From positions 510,543 to 574,542 of the forward strand of contig NZ_FOMH01000001.1 of NCBI RefSeq assembly GCF_900112575.1: a stretch of 64,000 nucleotides of DNA, written 5' to 3'. The notes beneath the pieces are model-generated. The model was not told where the DNA came from and did no database searches. It saw only the letters and a list, made by a program, of their open reading frames with translations. This document shows positions 52,879 through 62,700 of the stretch, in pieces (positions within the stretch are counted from its first letter, which is position 1; each line of letters starts with the position of its first letter). The DNA comes from Flavobacterium phragmitis (GTDB taxonomy: Bacteria > Bacteroidota > Bacteroidia > Flavobacteriales > Flavobacteriaceae). A program made the position numbers and the translations under genes.

Positions 52879-54399
52879 TTAAGTTATAATGTTAAGCATT
52901 TTCTGTGTTGCAATAATGGCTGCAACAGTTTGATCCGAATCTAATCCGCGGGTTTTGAATTCTTTTCCGTTGTTGACCCATGTAATAATGGTTTCGCACA
53001 ACGCATCAGAACTACTTCCAGGCGGGATTCTCACGGCATAATCGATTAATTTTGGAAGCGTTAGTTTTTTGCTTTTGTAGATCTTAGATAAAGCATTCAT
53101 AAAAGCATCAAACTGACCGTCGCCTTGTGCGTTTTCTTCGATTATTTCTCCGTTTAAATTTAAAGATAAAGTCGTAGATGGGCGCATTCCTTTAGAATGG
53201 ACCAGCATATAAGAGTTTATTGTAATTTTTTCCTCATAAGTATGACTGTCCAAAACATCTGAAATAATGTATGGAAGATCTTCTTTTGTAACGGTTTCTT
53301 TTTTGTCGCCCAGTTCGATAATTCTTTGCGTAACCAATTTCAAGTCTTCGTTGTTTAGTTTTAAACCTAATTCCTGAAGATTTTTTTCGATATTGGCCTT
53401 GCCTGAAGTTTTTCCGAGAGCGTATTTTCTTTTTCTTCCAAAACGTTCTGGAAGCAAATCATTAAAATATAGATTGTTTTTATTGTCTCCGTCAGCGTGA
53501 ATTCCAGCTGTCTGCGTAAAAACGTTGTCTCCAACAATTGGTTTGTTGGCGGGGATTCTGTAGCCTGTAAAAGTTTCAACCAATTTGCTTACAGAATATA
53601 AAGACGTTTCTTTAATATTGATTTTTGCTTCTGGCAGATAATCATTAATTACGGCAACTGTGCTTTCGAGTGGCGCATTTCCGGCACGTTCTCCCATTCC
53701 GTTTACGGTTACGTGAAGCCCGTTTATTCCTGCTTTGATGGCTTCCATAACATTGGCGACACTTAAATCGTAATCGTTATGAGCGTGGAAATCAAAATGA
53801 ATGTTTGGATATTTCGCTCTGATTTTTGAAATAAATTCAAAAGTTAGAGACGGAATTAAAACCCCCAAAGTATCTGGAAGTAAAACTCTTTTGATTGGCT
53901 GAGTGGATAAAAATTCCAAAAATTGAAAAACATATTCAGGAGAATTTCGCATTCCGTTGCTCCAGTCTTCCAAGTAAACATTGGTTTCAATATTGTTCTC
54001 TTTGGCTAAAGCAATGATTTGAGCGATTTCAGCAAAATGCTGTTCCGGAGTTTTTTTTAATTGATGTGTTAAGTGATTCATTGAACCTTTGGTCAATAAA
54101 TTCTGCACTTTGGCACCGGCTTTTTTCATCCAGTCAATTGAAACACCTCCATCAACAAACGTAAGAACTTCAATTCTGTTAATGTAGCCGCGTTCTTCGG
54201 CCCATGAAGTAATTCCTTTTACAGCTTGAAATTCTCCTTCGCTCACACGTGCCGAAGCAATTTCGATTCTATCAATATTTAATTCCTCCAACAACAATTG
54301 TGCAATGGTCAGTTTTTCTGCAGCAGAAAATGATACTCCTGAGGTTTGTTCACCATCACGGAGCGTCGTATCCATTATTTCAATTTTTCTTTTTTCCAT
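52879..54399 (-). CDS. leuA: 2-isopropylmalate synthase
   Basis: This 506-residue protein has the DRE-TIM metallolyase motif IMDTTLRDGEQTSGVSF and metal-binding HAHNDYDLSVANVMEAI, with NGMGERAGNAPLE. The last 120 residues form the LeuA regulatory (leucine-binding) domain (SYMLVHSKGMRPSTTLSLNL onward). It condenses 2-ketoisovalerate with acetyl-CoA. Presence of the regulatory domain suggests feedback inhibition. It lies between leuD and leuB. Citramalate synthase is a less likely alternative, given the leuCDB context. Confidence 0.92.
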   Translation of the reverse strand: MEKRKIEIMDTTLRDGEQTSGVSFSAAEKLTIAQLLLEELNIDRIEIASARVSEGEFQAVKGITSWAEERGYINRIEVLTFVDGGVSIDWMKKAGAKVQNLLTKGSMNHLTHQLKKTPEQHFAEIAQIIALAKENNIETNVYLEDWSNGMRNSPEYVFQFLEFLSTQPIKRVLLPDTLGVLIPSLTFEFISKIRAKYPNIHFDFHAHNDYDLSVANVMEAIKAGINGLHVTVNGMGERAGNAPLESTVAVINDYLPEAKINIKETSLYSVSKLVETFTGYRIPANKPIVGDNVFTQTAGIHADGDNKNNLYFNDLLPERFGRKRKYALGKTSGKANIEKNLQELGLKLNNEDLKLVTQRIIELGDKKETVTKEDLPYIISDVLDSHTYEEKITINSYMLVHSKGMRPSTTLSLNLNGEIIEENAQGDGQFDAFMNALSKIYKSKKLTLPKLIDYAVRIPPGSSSDALCETIITWVNNGKEFKTRGLDSDQTVAAIIATQKMLNIIT

Positions 54400-54423
54400 A
54401 TTGATATTATAATTCTGATGTAA

Positions 54424-54597
54424 TTTGACGCGGATTTTACGGATTTGCTATCGCAAAGACGCAGATTTACGCGGATTTTTTACTTTAACAAAAAAAAATA
54501 AAATCCGTTTTTTTTCCGCGTCTTCGCAAAGCGAATCAGTTTCATCCGCGTTCTATATTCTAGAAAGACCCGAGAGGTTTTGAAGCCTTTCGGGTCT
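54424..54597. repeat. Dispersed ATCCGCG repeat tract and hairpin between leuD and leuA
   Basis: GACGCGGATTTTACGGATTT, then GCTATCGCAAAGACGCAGATTT near 54430-54470, are mirrored by AAATCCG and CCGCGTCTTCGCAAAGCG near 54503-54535. A separate hairpin AGACCCGA (54566-54573) / TCGGGTCT (54590-54597) lies downstream of it in sequence order. The family resembles the tract at 16305-16435. No gene is present. Confidence 0.6.
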
Positions 54598-54619
54598 AAT
54601 AGACTGAATGATATTTCTA

Positions 54620-55216
54620 TTAGTAAGGAAGTTTATCAGCAAAAGCTTTAATATCCTCTTTCATATCTTGTAAATAATCAATGTCGTCAAAACCATTAAT
54701 TAAATTGTTCTTTTTGTAACCGTTAATTGCGAATGATTCTTGCTCGCCAGTTGACAACAAAGTAATCGTTTGGTTTGGTAGATTGATTTCTAATTCTGTT
54801 TTAGGATCGGCTTCGATAGCTTTGAAAATATTAGCTAAAAATTCTGGGCTGATTTGAACCGGTAAAACACCAATATTCAGGCAGTTTCCTTTGAAGATAT
54901 CTGCAAAGAAACTAGAAACTACAGCACGGAATCCGTAATCGTAAACTGCCCAGGCCGCGTGTTCTCTAGAAGATCCAGAACCGAAGTTTTTTCCTCCAAC
55001 CAAAATTTTCCCGCTATAAGTTGGGTTGTTTAAAACGAAATCTGCTTTTGGAGTATCGTCTCCATTATATCTCCAGTCTCTAAAAAGATTGTCTCCAAAA
55101 CCTTCACGTTTTGTAGCTTTTAAGAAACGAGCTGGAATAATTTGATCTGTATCTACGTTCTCAATTGGCAACGGAACTCCGCTGCTAGTAAGTATATTAA
55201 ATTTATCGTATGCCAT
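54620..55216 (-). CDS. leuD: 3-isopropylmalate dehydratase small subunit
   Basis: This 198-residue protein has [19 protein letters not shown] and the substrate-binding [20 protein letters not shown], which are the marks of LeuD. With LeuC it isomerises 2-isopropylmalate to 3-isopropylmalate. It follows leuC after 113 bp of A/T-rich TTTTAGATTTT repeats. Length is normal. Confidence 0.96.
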   Translation of the reverse strand: MAYDKFNILTSSGVPLPIENVDTDQIIPARFLKATKREGFGDNLFRDWRYNGDDTPKADFVLNNPTYSGKILVGGKNFGSGSSREHAAWAVYDYGFRAVVSSFFADIFKGNCLNIGVLPVQISPEFLANIFKAIEADPKTELEINLPNQTITLLSTGEQESFAINGYKKNNLINGFDDIDYLQDMKEDIKAFADKLPY

Positions 55217-55329
55217 TTTAATTTTAGATTTTGGATTTTAGATTTTAGATTTTCTGAATGTGAGAATCTATAATAAATCTAAAAGCAATTTTATTGAATT
55301 TTTGAAATTGTTATTGCAATTGTCATTGA

Positions 55330-56724
55330 CTAGAACAGTTCTCTTGGATCTGTCAATTTTCCTGTAACAGCAGCTGCAGCAGCCATAATTGGACTAGCAA
55401 GAAGCGTTCTAGAACCAGGACCTTGACGACCTTCAAAGTTTCTGTTTGAAGTACTTACTGCATATTTCCCAGCAGGAACTTTATCATCGTTCATTGCTAA
55501 ACAAGCAGAACAACCTGGCTGACGTAATACGAAACCAGCCTCTGTCAAAATATCTAAAATTCCTTCTTCCTTAATCTGCGCTTCCACAACGTGAGAACCC
55601 GGAACTAACCAAGCTGTAACATTATCTGCTTTTTTTCTTCCTTTTACAATTTCAGCAAAAGCTCTAAAATCTTCAATACGTCCGTTTGTACAGCTTCCTA
55701 AGAAAACATAATCGATTTGTTTTCCGATCATTACATCGTCTTCGTTGAAGCCCATGTAAGCTAAAGATTTTTTGTAAGTTTCCTCACCGCCTTCAACTTC
55801 TTTTGCACTTGGGATATGTTTTGTGATGCCAATTCCCATTCCAGGGTTTGTACCGTAAGTAATCATTGGTTCGATGTCCTCCGCTTTGATGTTTAATTCA
55901 GCGTCAAATACAGCGTCAGCATCTGTTTTTAACGTTTTCCAGTATTCAACAGCTTTTGTCCAAGCTTCTCCTTTTGGAGCATATAATCTTCCTTCTAAGA
56001 AATCGAAAGTAGTTTGGTCAGGAGCAATCATTCCTCCACGAGCACCCATTTCGATACTTAAATTACAAACAGTCATACGGCCTTCCATAGTCATGTTTTC
56101 AAAAACATCACCAGCATATTCAACAAAATATCCTGTACCTCCGGAAGTAGTTAATTTAGAGATGATATAAAGCGCAACGTCTTTTGGTCCAACACCTTTA
56201 CTCAATTTGCCGTTTACGTTGATACGCATTTTCTTTGGTTTTGGCTGCATAATACATTGCGTAGAAAGCACCATTTCAACCTCAGATGTTCCGATACCAA
56301 AAGCAATAGCTCCAAAAGCACCGTGAGTAGACGTATGTGAATCTCCACATACAATAGTAGCACCTGGCAAAGTAATTCCGTTTTCAGGACCAACTACGTG
56401 TACAATTCCATTTTTTTGGTGACCTAATCCCCAGTGCGAAATTCCGTATTCAGCGGCATTGTCTTCAAGAGCTTTAAGCTGGTTTGCAGAAAGCGGATCC
56501 TGAACTGGTAAATGTTGGTTTATGGTTGGTGTATTGTGGTCGGCAGTTGCAAAAGTACGTTCTGGATATAATACATTAACGCCTCTTGATTTTAATCCTA
56601 AAAAAGCAACAGGACTCGTAACTTCATGAATGAAATGGCGGTCAATAAAAAACACATCTGGCCCATCTTCAATTTTACGCACAACATGTGAATCCCATAC
56701 TTTGTCAAATAATGTCTTACTCAT
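55330..56724 (-). CDS. leuC: 3-isopropylmalate dehydratase large subunit
   Basis: This 464-residue protein has the 4Fe-4S ligands in FLGSCTNGR (Cys348 region) and [11 protein letters not shown], and the aconitase block [16 protein letters not shown]. It is the catalytic subunit of isopropylmalate isomerase and the first gene of the leuCDAB operon. A promoter is visible 66 bp upstream at 56790-56819. Confidence 0.97.
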   Translation of the reverse strand: MSKTLFDKVWDSHVVRKIEDGPDVFFIDRHFIHEVTSPVAFLGLKSRGVNVLYPERTFATADHNTPTINQHLPVQDPLSANQLKALEDNAAEYGISHWGLGHQKNGIVHVVGPENGITLPGATIVCGDSHTSTHGAFGAIAFGIGTSEVEMVLSTQCIMQPKPKKMRINVNGKLSKGVGPKDVALYIISKLTTSGGTGYFVEYAGDVFENMTMEGRMTVCNLSIEMGARGGMIAPDQTTFDFLEGRLYAPKGEAWTKAVEYWKTLKTDADAVFDAELNIKAEDIEPMITYGTNPGMGIGITKHIPSAKEVEGGEETYKKSLAYMGFNEDDVMIGKQIDYVFLGSCTNGRIEDFRAFAEIVKGRKKADNVTAWLVPGSHVVEAQIKEEGILDILTEAGFVLRQPGCSACLAMNDDKVPAGKYAVSTSNRNFEGRQGPGSRTLLASPIMAAAAAVTGKLTDPRELF

Positions 56725-56789
56725 TTTTTATTTTTTTTAATTGTAATTTCTATAACCACAGCAATTTCCTGTTCATTATAATAGCAAAA

Positions 56790-56819
56790 CAAAAGTAAAA
56801 AAAGATAAAAAAGCGTCAA
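56790..56819 (-). promoter_or_regulatory. Promoter of the leu operon
   Basis: On the minus strand, TTG (56819-56817), a 19-nt spacer and TACTTTTG (56797-56790) match the Bacteroidota -33/-7 pattern. The 66-nt leader to the leuC start shows no clear leader peptide rich in Leu codons or attenuator. Confidence 0.65.
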
Positions 56820-57242
56820 TTTCGATATTTCATTATATACGATACCCAAACTAAATTACAAATTGCCAAATGGCTTTTGCAGACTAAAATTTGAAGGAAT
56901 AATGATTAAGAAATAGATTTGCTTTTTCTTTTTCGGCTTAAATTTTCCTTGTTTGTTTTTTGTTTTAATAGTTTGCAAATTTATCTCAAAATCAATATAA
57001 AATATAAAAATTTAATTGAAAAAATCTAACAAAATGTATAAAAATAGTAATAATTGTTAGTTTTGGAATATGTCTAAAAAGTGCGTTTTTTGAGTTTTTT
57101 AAAGCTTTGAAAGGTGTTTTTTGGACGTTATTTAGATTTAATAAAACATCAAAATACTACGACATCCAAGAGGTGTATTTTTATGAAATTTTATGTTTTT
57201 TTGAAGCAAAAACTGATTTTTTGTAGGCGGTATTTTTGAAGG
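56820..57242. other. Gene-free A/T-rich gap between leu promoter and AraC gene
   Basis: No reading frame, tRNA or strong hairpin could be supported in these 423 bases. The composition is A/T-rich with T runs. It holds upstream sequence of the leu promoter and the 3' flank of the leftward AraC gene. Confidence 0.4.
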
Positions 57243-58163
57243 TTAATTCAGAGAATTTTTAAATTCTAAAGGTGTCAGATTCGTTTTCTTTTTGAATAAT
57301 TTACTGAATGACTGCGGATATTCAAAACCTAGTTGATAAGCAATTTCTGCTACAGAAAGATTAGTCGTAATCAGAAAATCTTTTGATTTTTCAATTAATT
57401 TCGAATGAATGTGCTGTTGTGCATTTAGTCCAGTTAAATTACGAAGCATGTCACTTAAATAGTGGCTCGAAACATTAACGTGAGAAGCCAGAAATTCTAC
57501 TGTTGGCAATCCTCTTTTTAAGGTTTCTGAGTTGCTGATATAATTGTCTAGCGTTTCTTCAACTTTCAATAATAAATCGTGACTGATGGTTTTTCTGGTA
57601 ATGAATTGGCGTTTGTAAAAACGATTGCTGTAATTCAGCAAAACATCAATATAAGAAACAATCACATCCTGAGTCATTTCGTCTATTGCGGTATTGAGTT
57701 CGTTGTCGATGCTTTGTAATAATCCGATAATAATTGTTTTTTCACTATCGGAAAGATGCAGTGCTTCATTGGTGTCATAAGAAAAGAAGCCATATTTTTT
57801 GATGCTTTTTCCTAAAGGATAATTTCGAATAAAATCAGGATGAAATAAAAGTGTATAACCGCCATATTCAACACCTTCTTCATTTTCAGTAAAAATTAAC
57901 TGAGTTGGAGAAGCAAACATGAGACCGCCTTCGTTAAAATCATAATAGCCTTGACCGTAGCCCATTTTTCCTTTGGTAGAAAACTTATAAGAGATCTTAT
58001 AAAAATCAAGCAAAAAGGCATGATTCGCTAAATCTTCATTAATGACCAACTGCGTATTGTCTACCAAACTCACCATTGGATGAAGTGGTTTTGGCAGTCG
58101 AAGTAAGTCATGAAACTGCGATATAGAAGAGATTTTTGCTGGATTATTGTTTTTCTTTTCCAT
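57243..58163 (-). CDS. AraC family transcriptional regulator
   Basis: This 306-residue protein has a cupin-like N-terminal sensor part (residues 20-140) and a C-terminal double HTH: VEFLASHVNVSSHYLSDMLR then SVAEIAYQLGFEYPQSFSKL. It lies downstream of an SDR gene on the same strand, separated by a dispersed repeat region. AraC genes of this form often control a neighbouring oxidoreductase. The pairing is inferred, and the effector is unknown. Confidence 0.88.
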   Translation of the reverse strand: MEKKNNNPAKISSISQFHDLLRLPKPLHPMVSLVDNTQLVINEDLANHAFLLDFYKISYKFSTKGKMGYGQGYYDFNEGGLMFASPTQLIFTENEEGVEYGGYTLLFHPDFIRNYPLGKSIKKYGFFSYDTNEALHLSDSEKTIIIGLLQSIDNELNTAIDEMTQDVIVSYIDVLLNYSNRFYKRQFITRKTISHDLLLKVEETLDNYISNSETLKRGLPTVEFLASHVNVSSHYLSDMLRNLTGLNAQQHIHSKLIEKSKDFLITTNLSVAEIAYQLGFEYPQSFSKLFKKKTNLTPLEFKNSLN

Positions 58164-58295
58164 GATATAAAAATATGAAAATTTGAGAGATTAAATTAGG
58201 CTTTTCAAAAAGCATTGAACAGTTTGTTTGATTTTGAAAGACCAGCTTCGAAGAAGCGAAATATTTATAGAAATTGCAGTTATTATTGAGGGTAG

Positions 58296-58402
58296 AGCTC
58301 CAGCGGAGCGACATATTCATTACAATAAACATGTCGCTCCGCTGGAGCTTTTTTTCCATCCGTATGATTGAATTTCTATACATATTTTGCTCCGCTGGAG
58401 CT
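58296..58402. repeat. GCTCCAGCGGAGCGACAT inverted repeat, two arms and a third half copy
   Basis: AGCTCCAGCGGAGCGACAT (58296-58314) pairs perfectly with its reverse complement at 58331-58349, with a 16-nt spacer and a T tract. A half copy TTTGCTCCGCTGGAGCTT follows at 58386-58402, and a fragment GTCGCTCCGC is at 9585-9600. This is a dispersed palindromic family, placed here between AraC and SDR genes. Confidence 0.75.
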
Positions 58403-58449
58403 TAATAAAAAACCGTTCAATGCTTTTTGGATAGCTTCATCAGAAATTA

Positions 58450-59253
58450 TTATTCCCCAAAAAATTGTTTGCCAAATTCAGAACGAAAAACTTCGTCTCC
58501 AACTTCTAGTCTTTGTTTGTAAAGCGCTTTTGCATCTTCGCCGGCAACATATCTTAATTGGTTTTTTCCATCCGTAGCAGCTTCATAAACAACATCGGCA
58601 ATTTGTTCTGGAGTTGATGCCATTTCAAACATTGTGTCAACGCTTGCAAACATGCTGTTGGTCATCGCTTCATATTCAGGTTTTGTTGCTGTATCAAGAG
58701 AACCATGTAAAAATTCGGTTTTAATACCGCCAGGAGAAACCGTTTTAATATGTATCCCAAACGGATTTAGTTCATAAGCCATACTCTCGCTCCAACCTTC
58801 TAATCCCCATTTTGTTGCGTGATATATCGAACCTAAAGGAAAAGCAATCAATCCGCCGATAGAAGTGGTTGAAATAAATAAACCGCTTTTTCTTTCTCTG
58901 AAATATGGAATAAAAGCATTCGTAACTCGAATTACTCCCAATAAATTTGTGTCCAATTGTTTGGTGATTTGAGAATCAGAAAGACTTTCCAAAGGGCCAA
59001 TTAATCCATAGCCAGCATTATTAAAAACGATATCAATGTCACTGATTTCAAGCGCTTTTTTAACTGTGTTTTGAATTTGATCATAATTCGTAACGTCCAA
59101 AGGTAAAAGCGTTACATTTTTTAATTCAGAAAGTTCGGTTTCTTTTTCAGGAGTCCTCATGGTTGCGATTACGTTCCATCCTTTTTCGTGGAATAATTTT
59201 GCCGTTGCTTTTCCTAAACCTGATGATGCGCCTGTGATAAAAATTGTTTTCAT
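58450..59253 (-). CDS. Short-chain dehydrogenase/reductase (SDR)
   Basis: This 267-residue protein has the NAD(P)-binding TGASSGLGKATAKLFHEKG, NNAGYGLIGPLESL, and the catalytic set Ser-Tyr-Lys in STTSIGGLIAFPLGSIYHAT (Tyr in SIYHATKWG, Lys next). This fits the classical SDR pattern. It should reduce or oxidise a small carbonyl/alcohol with NAD(P)H. It lies upstream of the AraC regulator gene, which may respond to its substrate or product. The true substrate is unknown. Confidence 0.92.
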   Translation of the reverse strand: MKTIFITGASSGLGKATAKLFHEKGWNVIATMRTPEKETELSELKNVTLLPLDVTNYDQIQNTVKKALEISDIDIVFNNAGYGLIGPLESLSDSQITKQLDTNLLGVIRVTNAFIPYFRERKSGLFISTTSIGGLIAFPLGSIYHATKWGLEGWSESMAYELNPFGIHIKTVSPGGIKTEFLHGSLDTATKPEYEAMTNSMFASVDTMFEMASTPEQIADVVYEAATDGKNQLRYVAGEDAKALYKQRLEVGDEVFRSEFGKQFFGE

Positions 59254-59759
59254 GATTATTTGTTTTTTTAATTGTTATAATTTGATGAAGCAAAGTTCAG
59301 GATACACTGTAGTTTAAAAGTGTTCATTTTGGAGTAATGAGTATCCAAAATGAATATTGAAGTTTTTTGGATTAAAAAACTTTGAGTGTAATTGTTTTTA
59401 AACACATAGAAACATAGTTTTCTTTGTCTACAAAGGCGTTTCACTCATTTTAAATACACATAGCTATGTGTGAAAATCTAGATTTTCTAAAATCTCTTTT
59501 TTACAGAACTAAAATCTATGTTTCTATGTGTTTAATTTTTTTACGAATGGCAATCAACGAGTTTTAATTAACGTTTTTGTTAACAACTTTAGCTTCTTTA
59601 TTTCCCTAAAAAAAGTGTAAATTTGAATTCCTTCCATTTTTCATTACGCATTTTGCTATGTTTCATGTTGTCAGTAATTTACAATGTGAAAGATATGAAA
59701 TTTTGGACACGAGCGAAGCGAACTGGCGAAGCAATTTAAAATTTGATTTTTACAACTCT
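59254..59759. repeat. Intergenic region with a 20-bp inverted repeat and internal palindromes
   Basis: No gene is seen in 506 bases. TTAAACACATAGAAACATAG (59398-59417) is repeated in reverse complement at 59516-59535. Between the arms are the perfect palindromes ACACATAGCTATGTGT (59456-59471) and AAAATCTAGATTTT (59473-59486). At 59711-59738 a GAGCGAAGCGAACTGGCGAA-type element recurs from 12692-12736, 22 bp before the dnaE start. Confidence 0.65.
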
Positions 59760-62700
59760 ATGTATTTAATATTCGATACCGAAACAACCGGATTACCAAA
59801 ACGCTGGGATGCCCCAATAACCGATTCTGATAACTGGCCTCGCTGTATACAAATTGCTTGGCAGTTGCATGACGAAATGGGACAGCTTATTGAGCATCAG
59901 GATTATTTGGTAAAACCAGAAGGATTTAACATTCCGTATGATGCTGAACGTATTCACGGAATCTCGACTGAATTGGCTGAAGCCGATGGAATCACTTTGG
60001 CCGAAGTTTTAGAGAAATTCAATATTGCTTTAAGCAAAACAAAATATATCGTTGGACAGAATTTAGGTTTCGACGTTAATATTATGGGAGCTGAATTCCA
60101 TAGAATGGGAGTGGAGTCTCAAATGAGTTCAATGCCAGTTTTGGATACTTGTACCGAAGTTACTGCTTCGTTATTACAACTTCCGGGAGGTCGTGGAGGA
60201 AAATTCAAATTGCCAACTTTGACCGAGCTTCACGAATATTTATTCAGTGTACCTTTCGCGGAAGCGCACAACGCAACTGCTGACGTTGAGGCAACTACGC
60301 GTTGTTTCTTAGAATTGGTTAGAAGAGAGGTTTTTACGAAAGAAGAGCTTGACGTTCCTAAAGAATACTTCAAAGATTTTCAGGAAAGAAACCCAGAGCC
60401 ATTTAAACTGATTGGTTTAAAACATATCAACTTAAAAGCGGCTTCTGATAAAATCAGAGAACAACTTAAAGCTTTAGCGGGAGAAGGCACACAAAATGTC
60501 GTTTCAGAAGAAGATAAAGCCGATTTTAAAGCGGCGAAATTTGCACATTTACACAATCATACACAGTTTTCGGTACTTCAATCTACTATCGGAATTGGAA
60601 ATATTGTTGCGGCTGCAGCCAAAAACGGAATGCCGGCCGTTGCTATGACCGATACTGGAAACATGATGGGGGCTTTCCATTTCGTGAGCGCCGTTATGAA
60701 CCACAATAAAGCTGCTTCTGGAAAAAACAAAGCTTTGGTCGAAGCTGGAGAAGAACCAACAGAAACCGAAGTAAAACCAATCGTAGGGTGCGAATTTAAT
60801 ATCTGTGAAAATCACTTAGATAAAAGCAAAAAAGACAATGGTTATCAGGTTGTTTTAATGGCTAAAAACAAAGCTGGATATCACAATTTGGCCAAAATGG
60901 CTTCGATTGCCTATACAGACGGATTTTATTATGTTCCAAGGATTGACAGAAATATCGTTGAGCAATACAAAGGCGATATCATGGTTTTGTCTGGGAATTT
61001 ATATGGAGAAATTCCGAGTAAAATCTTGAATATTGGTGAAAATCAAGCCGAAGAAGCCTTAATTTGGTGGAAAGAACAATTTGGCGAAGATTTCTATCTG
61101 GAAGTAATGCGCCACAATCAGGAAGATGAAAATCGTGTCAACAAAACCCTGATTGAGTTTTCGAAAAAACACGATGTAAAGTTAATCGCTACTAACAATA
61201 CCTATTATTTAAATAAAGAAGATGCCAATGCACACGACATTTTATTGTGTGTAAAAGACGGTGAAAAACAAGCAACACCTATTGGACGTGGACGCGGATA
61301 CCGTTACGGACTTCCAAATCAGGAATACTACTTCAAGTCGCAAGACGAGATGAAAAAGCTTTTTGCTGATTTGCCTGAAGCCATTATCAATATTCAGGAA
61401 ATTATTGATAAGGTCGAAGGATATTCGCTTTATCGTGATGTATTGCTTCCGAAATTCGAAATTCCGGACGAATTTGTTGATCCTGAAGATGAAAAAGACA
61501 ATGGTGTTCGCGGTGAAAATGCTTATTTGCGACACCTTACTATGGAAGGTGCCAAAAGAAGATATGGGGAAATCACAGAATCGATTCAAGAACGTTTGGA
61601 CTTTGAGTTAATGACGATTTCGAACTCGGGTTATCCTGGTTATTTCTTGATTGTACAGGATTTCATCGCCGAGGCGAGAAAAATGGACGTATCGGTAGGG
61701 CCTGGTCGTGGATCTGCAGCGGGTTCAGCCGTTGCATACTGTCTCGGAATTACCAATATTGACCCGATTAAATACGACTTGCTTTTTGAGCGTTTCCTAA
61801 ATCCTGACCGTGTATCGATGCCCGATATTGATATTGACTTTGATGACGAGGGTCGTGGACGTGTAATGGAATATGTAATCAACAAATACGGTCAAAAACA
61901 GGTGGCGCAGATTATCACTTATGGTAAAATGGCGACCAAATCGGCGATTCGTGATACGGCACGTGTACTAGATTTGCCGTTATTTGAAGCCGATAGAATT
62001 GCAAAACTGATTCCGGGAATGATGCCGTCAAAATGGAATTTGGCGCGTTTTATTTCTGAAAGTGAAGAGGAAGTCAAAAAAGCACTTCGCTCGGATGAAT
62101 TTGACAATGTAAAAGAATTAATCGCGATTGCCAATGAAGATGATTTGGCAGGGGAAACCATTCAGCAGGCAAAAATTCTGGAAGGATCGATGCGTAACAC
62201 GGGAATTCACGCCTGCGGGGTAATCATTACGCCATCGGATATTACGAATTATGTTCCCGTAACAACAGCAAAAGATTCCGATTTATATGTAACACAGTTC
62301 GACAACTCGGTTGCAGAAAGTGCCGGATTGCTGAAAATGGACTTCTTGGGTCTAAAGACCCTTACGCTGATAAAAGATACCGTAAAACTGGTAAAATACA
62401 GAACCGGAATTGAACTGAATCCAGATACTTTCCCAATCGATGATGAAGAAACGTATGCTCTTTTCCAAAGAGGTGAAACCGTTGGAATCTTCCAATACGA
62501 GTCACCGGGGATGCAGAAATACATGAAAGATTTGAAACCAACGGTTTTTGGAGATTTAATTGCGATGAACGCCTTGTATCGTCCTGGACCTTTGGAGTAT
62601 ATTCCGTCTTTCGTTCGAAGAAAAAATGGTGACGAGGAAATCAAATACGATTTAGATGCATGTGCGGAATATTTATCAGAAACCTACGGAATTACGGTTT

